Below, piece by piece: positions 16,926 through 25,200 of a stretch of DNA of 64,000 bases. This DNA is from Micromonospora echinofusca (GTDB lineage: Bacteria > Actinomycetota > Actinomycetes > Mycobacteriales > Micromonosporaceae): the NCBI RefSeq assembly GCF_900091445.1, contig NZ_LT607733.1, positions 2,806,501 to 2,870,500 on the forward strand, given 5' to 3'. Position numbers and translations under genes: made by a program. A model generated the notes under the pieces. That model did not search any database. It was given only the letters and a program-made list of their open reading frames with translations, and was not told the origin of the DNA. Positions within the stretch are counted from its first letter, which is position 1, and every line of letters starts with the position of its first letter.

Positions 16926-19205
16926 TTACCGGTCGTCCAGCGCCCGGGCCAGCCAACCGGCGATCCGTTGCACCGTGGGCCGGCGCAGCAGTGAGTAGTG
17001 GTCGCCCTCGTACTCGTGCACGGTGGTCCCGGTGCCCACGTACCGCTCCCAGCGCGGCTGCCAGCGCGGCGACGCGGCGGCCTGCACGACGGTCAGCGGC
17101 AGCTCCGCACCCTCGGGCCGGTACCCCGCGACGGCCGTCACGTGCCGGGCGAAGGTCTCCACCCGCCGGCGCACCTCGCGCACCGGCAGCGCCACCGGGG
17201 TCACCCCGGCGTCCACCAGCCACCGGCGCAGCAGCATCGTCTGTTCCTCGACCGGCAGCGCGGCGAGCGTCGCCGCCGTCGGCGCGGGATGGTCCCGGCC
17301 GAGCGACGCGGCGAGGTCCGCGGCGAACCTGGCCGCCGTCGCACCGGCGTCGGTCCCCTCGGCGGCCGGGCGCGCCTGCCCGGGCGCGGTGTCCACGACC
17401 ACCAGCAGGTCGACGCGGTGCCCGGCCCGCACGAGCCGGCGGGACATCTCGTACGCGAGCAGGCCGCCCATCGACCAGCCGAACAGCCGGTACGGGCCGG
17501 CCGGCCAGCGGGCGACGACCTGGGCCAGGTACGCCTCGGCTAGCGCGTCGACCGAGTCCGCGGTGGCGTCGGCGCCCGACTCGATGCCGACCAGGTGGTG
17601 CGCGGGCAGCAGCCGCGCGAGTTCGGCGTACGCGCCGACGGTGCCGCTGACCGGGTGCGGCAGGATCAGCGGCGGACGCTCGACCGGCCCCCCGAGGTGC
17701 ACCAGCGTGCCGGACGCCGCGCCCGCCCGGGTACGCGCCGCCGGCTTCGCGGTCGGCGCGTCCGGGATCGGCGCCGGGCGCCGCACGGGCAGCGCGTCGA
17801 CGGTGACCTCCGGGTCGGCGGCGACCGCGCCCAGCAGCGCCACGAAGTCCTCGGCGACGCCGGCCAGCTCCGCCGGGTCGAACAGCTCGTCACGCCACGT
17901 CCAAGCCGCCACGAGCCCGCCCGAGTCGTCGGTCAGGACGTCGAGCTGCACGTCGAACTTCGCGGTGCCGGTGTGCACGTCGATCCAGGCGGTGCCCAGG
18001 CCGGCGAGGCGGGGCGGGGGCGCGGGCCGACCCTCGACGCTGAACGCGAACTGCGAGAACGGCATCCGGCCCGGCACCCGCGCCGGACGCACCTCGTCCA
18101 CGATCCGCTCGAACGGCACCCCCATGTGGGCGTACGCCCCGAGGGTCAGCTCCCGGACCCGGTCGACGACCTCGAAGAAGGTCGGATTCCCCGCCAGATC
18201 GGCGCGCAGCACCACGGTGTTGACGAAGTACCCGATGCGGCTCTCGTCGGCCTCGCTCGTGCGGCCCGCCGTCGGCGACAGCACGGCGACGTCGCTGCTG
18301 CCGGTGCGCGCGGACAGCAGCACCAGGTACGCCGCCAGCAGCGTCATGAACGGGGTGGCCCGCCGGGACCGACCCAGCCGGGTCAGGGCGGTCGTCACCC
18401 CGCGGTCCAGCGGGACGTCGAGGCGCCCCCCGGAGGCCAACGCCCCGGGCACCCGGTCGCGTACGCCGGGCAGGTCCAGGTCGGGCAGGCCGGCCAACCG
18501 CTCCCGCCAGTACGCCAGCGCGGCATCCGGGTCCGCGTCGTCGGCGAGGTCGTCCGCGTCGTCGGGATCGTCGTCGGACGCCGGCGGATCGAGGTCCGGC
18601 ACCGCCCCCGCCCGCAGTGCGTCGTACGCCGTGGCGAAATGCTCCCAGAAGACCGAGCGGGACCAGCCGTCGAAGACGATGTGGTGCACGGTGACCGCGA
18701 GCAGGTGCTCATCGGCCCCGCAGCGGATCACCACCGCCCGCAGCAGCGGCCCGTCGGCGAGGTCGAACAGCTCGTCGTGGGCCCGCCGCAGCTCCTCGCG
18801 TACCCGCTCCTCGCGGGTCGCGGCGTCCACCGTGCCCAGGTCGACGACCGGTACGGGCACCGGGGCGCGGGGGCCGATCCGCACGACCACCTCGTCGTCG
18901 ACCATCGCGAAGGTGGCCCGCAGCAGGTCGTGCCGGTCGGTGACGGCGGCGAGCGCGCCGCGCAGGGCCGGCAGGTCCAGCTCGCCCGTCATCCGCACCA
19001 CCGTCAGGATGTGGTACGCGGTGCTGGTCGGCTCCAGCTGTTGCAGGAACCAGAGCTGGCGCTGGGCGACGGTGGCGGGACCGGTCGGCGTGGTGCCCAG
19101 CCGCTCGCGAAGCAGCCGTACCAGCAGCCGCCGGTGTTCCTCCTCGGGCCAGCCGGGTGCCGGCCGCAGCAGCGCGGCCACCGGGTCGGACGACGGGCCG
19201 CTCAT
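16926..19205 (-). CDS. NRPS terminal C-TE protein without a carrier domain
   Basis: 759 residues; ATG overlaps the stop of the upstream synthetase gene (ATGA). Residues about 40-470 are a condensation domain with an intact HHIVFDGWS motif. After a linker, residues about 500-759 are a type I thioesterase: GWSMGG (Ser578), VVDTAPG with a probable Asp, and GDHYSLL with the catalytic His. There is neither an A domain nor a PCP, so the last peptide bond must use an acceptor on a carrier from another protein, or a free amine, and the TE must take the chain from a carrier in trans. It probably ends the assembly line by hydrolysis or cyclisation. Confidence 0.92.
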   Translation of the reverse strand: MSGPSSDPVAALLRPAPGWPEEEHRRLLVRLLRERLGTTPTGPATVAQRQLWFLQQLEPTSTAYHILTVVRMTGELDLPALRGALAAVTDRHDLLRATFAMVDDEVVVRIGPRAPVPVPVVDLGTVDAATREERVREELRRAHDELFDLADGPLLRAVVIRCGADEHLLAVTVHHIVFDGWSRSVFWEHFATAYDALRAGAVPDLDPPASDDDPDDADDLADDADPDAALAYWRERLAGLPDLDLPGVRDRVPGALASGGRLDVPLDRGVTTALTRLGRSRRATPFMTLLAAYLVLLSARTGSSDVAVLSPTAGRTSEADESRIGYFVNTVVLRADLAGNPTFFEVVDRVRELTLGAYAHMGVPFERIVDEVRPARVPGRMPFSQFAFSVEGRPAPPPRLAGLGTAWIDVHTGTAKFDVQLDVLTDDSGGLVAAWTWRDELFDPAELAGVAEDFVALLGAVAADPEVTVDALPVRRPAPIPDAPTAKPAARTRAGAASGTLVHLGGPVERPPLILPHPVSGTVGAYAELARLLPAHHLVGIESGADATADSVDALAEAYLAQVVARWPAGPYRLFGWSMGGLLAYEMSRRLVRAGHRVDLLVVVDTAPGQARPAAEGTDAGATAARFAADLAASLGRDHPAPTAATLAALPVEEQTMLLRRWLVDAGVTPVALPVREVRRRVETFARHVTAVAGYRPEGAELPLTVVQAAASPRWQPRWERYVGTGTTVHEYEGDHYSLLRRPTVQRIAGWLARALDDR

Positions 19206-22200
19206 CGCGGTGCTCCTGTCTGGTCGTACGGCTGCTCGGGCCGGGTGGCGGCGGCCAGCGCCCGGCGGGCCTGGTCCTCGGTGAGCTCGGCGACGGCCTC
19301 GCGCAGGCCGGCCACGGTGTCCACCCAACCGGGCCGGCGCTCGACGCGGCGCAGCTCGCCGGCCAGCCCCGCGATCGTCGGGTCGCGGAACAGCGCCGCG
19401 ACCGGCAGGTCGACCTCGAACACGGCGCCGGCCTGCGCCGTGACCTGGGTGGCCAGCAGGGAGTGACCGCCGACGGCGAAGAAGTCGTCGTCGACCCCGA
19501 GACCCGCGACCGGGACGCCCAGCACCGTCGCCCAGATCCCGGCGAGCTGCCGCTCCAGGTCGTCGCGCGGCGCCTCGCCCCGGCTGGTGGTGTCGGGGGT
19601 GGGTAGGGCGTTGCGGTCGATCTTGCCGTTGCGGGTGAGGGGGAGGTGGGGTAGGGCGAGGATGGCGTGGGGTACGAGGTGGCGGGGCAGGGTGTGGTGG
19701 AGGGTGTCGCGGAGGTGGTTGGTGTCGATGTTGGTGCCGGTGACGTAGGCGATGAGGTGGCGGCCGGTGGGTAGTGCGCGGGTGGTGACGAAGGCGGCTT
19801 CGATGTGGGGTTGTGCGCGGAGGGTGGCTTCGATTTCGCCGGGTTCGATGCGGTAGCCGTTGATGGCGATTTGTTCGTCGGTGCGGCCGAGGAATTCGAG
19901 GGTGCCGTCGGTGCGGAGGCGGCAGAGGTCGCCGGTGCGGTAGAGGCGGCTGCCGGGTGTGGTGGCGTGGGGGTCGGGCAGGAACCGCTCCGCCGTCTGC
20001 CCGGGGCGGCCGAGGTACCCCCGGGCGAGCCCGTCGCCGGCGATGCAGAGTTCGCCGGGCGCGCCGGGCGGGACCAGGCGCAGATCGGGGTCGAGCAGGA
20101 GGACGCGGACGCCGTCGATCGGGCCGCCGAGATCCGGGCGGTGGGTCCCGTCGGGGCGCACCGCGCCGGCGGTGGCGACGACCGTCGCCTCCGTCGGGCC
20201 GTAGTGGTTGACCAGGGCGTAGGGGGTGCGCGCGGAGGGCCGGGTGGTGAGGGCGTCGCCACCCGTGAGCAGCGTCCGCAGGCGGGTGGTGGGCGGCGTG
20301 GGCAGCCGCAGGATGGCTTCGGCGATCGGGGTGGGCACGAAGGCCACGCTGAGACCCTGCCGGTGCATCCAGTCGTGCAGCGCGGCGGGGTCGAGGCGGT
20401 CGGCGGGGTCGGCGACGTGCAGGGTGGCGCCGCTGACCAGCGCCGGCCAGATCTCCCACACCGCCGCGTCGAAGCCAAGGCTGGCGATCTGACCGTGGTG
20501 CTCGCCGGGCCCGCTGGGATAGGCGTCGAGATGCCAGCGTACGAGGTTCGCCAGCGCGTGGTGGGCGACCATGACGCCCTTGGGGGTGCCGGTGGACCCG
20601 GAGGTGTGGATGACGTACGCCAACTGCTGCGGATGGATGTCGACCCGGGGCGCCGACGGCGCGGGGGAGTCGGGCCGCTGCGGGGCGAGGGTGACGACGC
20701 CGGGGGGTGTGTCGGTGTCGTGGGGGTGGTCGGTGATGAGGACGGTGACGGCGGAGTTGGTGATGAGGTGGTGTCGGCGTGCGGGTGGTGCGGTGGGGTC
20801 GATGGGGAGGTAGGCGGCGCCGGTCTTGAGGACGGCGAGCATGGCGGTGATGGCGGGGGTGCCGGGTGGGAGGCTGACGGCGACGGGGTGGTCGGGTCGG
20901 GCGCCGTGTCGCAGGAGTTGGTGGGCGAGGTGGTTGGACCACTCGTCGAGTTCGCGGTAGGTGATCGCGCCCGTCCTGTCGACCACCGCGAGCGCGTCGG
21001 GCTGCCGCCGGGCCCTCTCCGTCACCAGTAGCGGCACGCAGCCGGGATCGCCGTCGGACCGTCCGGCCGTGCCCTCCGGCTCGGTGGCCTCGACGTCCGT
21101 ACGGTCCGCGACGTCGCGGCCGGCCTCGGCCGGCCGCGACGCGCCACCCGGGCCCGTCCTGCGCCGACGTCCGGTGGACGCCGTCGCGAGCCGCCGGCGC
21201 TGCTCCTCGGTGACCGCTTCCACCGTGGACAGCCGCTGATCGGGATCGGCCAGCACGGCGGCGACCAGGGCGCGGTAGCTGTCGGCCAGGTCGGCCATGG
21301 TGCCGGGCTCGTACAGGTCCCGGGCGTAGCTGAAGTACACGCTGACGGCGTCGGTCCCCACCTCCGCGTGGACGGTGAGGTCGAACTTCGCCGTGCCCGG
21401 CTCGGCCGCCACCGGTCGCATCGTCGCGGTGCCCAGCGACACGGGTCCGTCGGCGACGCCCGTCACGTTCCCGCCGGTGAAGACGGTTTGGATGAGGGGT
21501 GGGGTGTGGGGGTCGCGGGTGGGTCGGGTGTGTTCGACGAGTTTGTCGAAGGGGATGTCTTGGTGGGTGACGGCGTGCATGAGGACGGTGCGGGAGTGGT
21601 GCAGGAATTGGCGGAATGTGTGGTGGGGGTTGATGTCGACGGCGAGGGGGAGGGTGTTGACGAAGAAGCCGATGAGTTTTTCGGCGTCGGGGTCGGTGCG
21701 GCCGGTGAGGGGGGTGCCGATGACGATGGGGTTTTGGTTGGTGTAGCGGTGGATGAGGAGTTGGAATGCGGCGAGGAGGATGCCGAAGGGGGTGGAGCCG
21801 GTTTGGGTGGCGAGGGTGGTGAGGGTGGTGGTGGTGTCGGGGGGTAGTTGGCTGTGGTGGATGGTGGTGGGGCCGGGTGTGGTGTCGGGTCGGGGTCGGT
21901 CGGTGGGTGGGTGGCAGACGGGTGGGGCGTCGCGTAGGCGTGTGGCGAGTTGGTGGAGGTGGTGTTGGGCGTTGGTGGTGTTCCAGTGGTGGTGTTGGCG
22001 TTGGGCGATGTCGGCGTATTGGGTGTTGAGGGGTGGTAGTGAGGGTGGGCGACCGTGGGTGAGGTCGGTGTAGAGGTGGTTGAGTTCGGTGTGGAAGAGG
22101 CCGACGGACCAGCCGTCGAGGACGATGTGGTGCCAGGTGAGGCAGAGCACGTGGGCGGTGTCGGTGAGTTGGAGGATGTGGCTGCGTAGTAACGGGCCGG

Positions 22201-25200
22201 TGGCGAGGTCGAACGGTGTGTCGAGCTCGGCGCGCAGGACGTCGCGGACGTGGTGGTCGTGGTGGTGGGGATCGATGTGGGTGAGGTCGTGGCGGGTGCT
22301 GTGGTGGGTGGTGGGGGGTTGGGCGATTTGCAGGGGGACGCCGTTGTGTTCGGTGAAGGTGGTGCGCAGGACTTCGTGTCGGTGGATGATTTCGCCGATG
22401 GCGGTGTCGAGGTGGTCGAGGTCGAGTTCGCCGTCGATGTGCCAGGCGGTTTGGGTGTTGTAGGCGGTGGATTTCGGGTCGAGGGTGTGCAGGAACCACA
22501 GGCGTTGCTGCGCGAACGACAACACCCGACCCGGTGCCGGAGGCCCACCGTCGCGCGGGACCGGATCCGGATCCGCTGCGGTGCGGACGTCCTCCTCCCG
22601 GGCCGGCGCCGAGGCCAACTCGGCCCGCAGGCGTTCGGCCATCGCGGCCACGGTCTGCGCCTCGAACACGATCGCCGCCGAGACCGGCACGTCGAACCGC
22701 TGGCGTAGCCGGGCCGCAATCAGGGTGGCCTGCATGGAGTGCCCGCCGAAGGCGAAGAAGCCGTCGTCGCGGCCCGGCGTCCGGCCGAGCACGTCGGCCC
22801 ACACCTGCGCCACCCGCCGCTCCAGGTCGTCGCGCGGCGCCTCGCCCCGGCTGGTGGTGTCGGGGGTGGGTAGGGCGTTGCGGTCGATCTTGCCGTTGCG
22901 GGTGAGGGGGAGGTGGGGTAGGGCGAGGATGGCGTGGGGTACGAGGTGGCGGGGCAGGGTGTGGTGGAGGGTGTCGCGGAGGTGGTTGGTGTCGATGTTG
23001 GTGCCGGTGACGTAGGCGATGAGGTGGCGGCCGGTGGGTAGTGCGCGGGTGGTGACGAAGGCGGCTTCGATGTGGGGTTGTGCGCGGAGGGTGGCTTCGA
23101 TTTCGCCGGGTTCGATGCGGTAGCCGTTGATGGCGATTTGTTCGTCGGTGCGGCCGAGGAATTCGAGGGTGCCGTCGGTGCGGAGGCGGCAGAGGTCGCC
23201 GGTGCGGTAGAGGCGGCTGCCGGGTGTGGTGGCGTGGGGGTCGGGCAGGAACCGCTCCGCCGTCTGCCCGGGCTTGTTCAGGTAGCCGCGGCTGACCACG
23301 TCACCGGCGACGTAGACCTCGCCGGGTGCCCCGGGCGGGACGAGTTGCAGGTCGGCGTCCAGCAGGTAGATGCGGGCGCCGGCGATGGGGGTGCCGAGGT
23401 CGGGCCGGTGGACGCCGTCGGGACCCACGGGGCCGACGGTGACGGCGACGGTGGTCTCCGTGGGCCCGTAGATGTTGAACAGGGTGTACGGCGCCTGCAC
23501 GGACGGCCGGGTGGTGAGCGCGTCCCCGCCGGTGAAGATCTTGTGCAGCCGGCTGGTCGACGGGGCGGGCAGCCGCAGGACGGCCTCCGCGATCGGGGTC
23601 GGCAGGAACGTCGTCGTGACGCCCTCCCGGACGAGCCAGTCGTGCAGCGCGGCGGGGTCGAGGCGGTCGGCGGGGTCGGCGACGTGCAGGGTGGCGCCGC
23701 TGACCAGCGCCGGCCAGATCTCCCAGATCGCCGCGTCGAAGCCGAGGCTCGCCACCTGGCCGTGGCGCTGGCCGGGGCCCGTCGGGTGGGTGTGCAGATG
23801 CCAGTGCACCAGGTTGGTCAGCGCCCGGTGGGGCACCATGACGCCCTTGGGCGTCCCCGTGGACCCGGAGGTGTGGATGACGTACGCCACCTGCTCCGGG
23901 TGGATGTCCATCGCAGGCGGGGCGATCGCGCCCGCGACCGGTGCCGAGCCCGGGGCGAGGGTGACGACGCCGGGGGGTGTGTCGGTGTCGTGGGGGTGGT
24001 CGGTGATGAGGATGGTGACGGCGGAGTTGGTGATGAGGTGGTGTCGGCGTGCGGGTGGTGCGGTGGGGTCGATGGGGAGGTAGGCGGCGCCGGTCTTGAG
24101 GACGGCGAGCATGGCGGTGATGGCGGGGGTGCCGGGTGGGAGGCTGACGGCGACGGGGTGGTCGGGTCGGGCGCCGTGTCGCAGGAGTTGGTGGGCGAGG
24201 TGGTTGGACCACTCGTCGAGTTCGCGGTAGGTGATCGCGCCCGCCCCGTCGACCACCGCCGTCACGTCCGGATGCCGCGCCGCCGCCTCGGCCACCAGCC
24301 GCGGCACGCATCCCTCGTCGCCGGGCGGGACCGCGACCGGAGCGGCGATCAGCGCGGCGAGCCGCTCGCGCTGCGCGTCCGTGACCGCGACCACGGTGGA
24401 CAGGGGCCGGTCCGGATCGGCCAGCACGGCGGCGACCAGGGCGCGGTAGCTGTCGGCCAGCTCTGCCATCGTGGCGGGCTCGTACAGGTCGCAGGCGTAG
24501 TCGAAGAGCACCCGGACCACGTCCGGCTCCACCTGCACCTGGACGGTCAGGTCGAACTTCGCGACCCCTTCGTCGATCGGCAGCGGCCGCATCGTGGCGG
24601 TGTGCAGCGGCACCGGATCGTTGCCGTCCATGGTGGTGAAGACGGTTTGGATGAGGGGTGGGGTGTGGGGGTCGCGGGTGGGTCGGGTGTGTTCGACGAG
24701 TTTGTCGAAGGGGATGTCTTGGTGGGTGACGGCGTGCATGAGGACGGTGCGGGAGTGGTGCAGGAATTGGCGGAATGTGTGGTGGGGGTTGATGTCGACG
24801 GCGAGGGGGAGGGTGTTGACGAAGAAGCCGATGAGTTTTTCGGCGTCGGGGTCGGTGCGGCCGGTGAGGGGGGTGCCGATGACGATGGGGTTTTGGTTGG
24901 TGTAGCGGTGGATGAGGAGTTGGAATGCGGCGAGGAGGATGCCGAAGGGGGTGGAGCCGGTTTGGGTGGCGAGGGTGGTGAGGGTGGTGGTGGTGTCGGG
25001 GGGTAGTTGGCTGTGGTGGATGGTGGTGGGGCCGGGTGTGGTGTCGGGTCGGGGTCGGTCGGTGGGTGGGTGGCAGACGGGTGGGGCGTCGCGTAGGCGT
25101 GTGGCGAGTTGGTGGAGGTGGTGTTGGGCGTTGGTGGTGTTCCAGTGGTGGTGTTGGCGTTGGGCGATGTCGGCGTATTGGGTGTTGAGGGGTGGTAGTG

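Noticed and set aside
19205..22802. Extension of the C-TE gene to a much earlier start on the reverse strand
   Set aside because: The extra region is out of frame with the true NRPS domains and gives His/Pro/Arg-rich nonsense; the ATG at 19205 overlaps the NRPS stop and begins the C domain.
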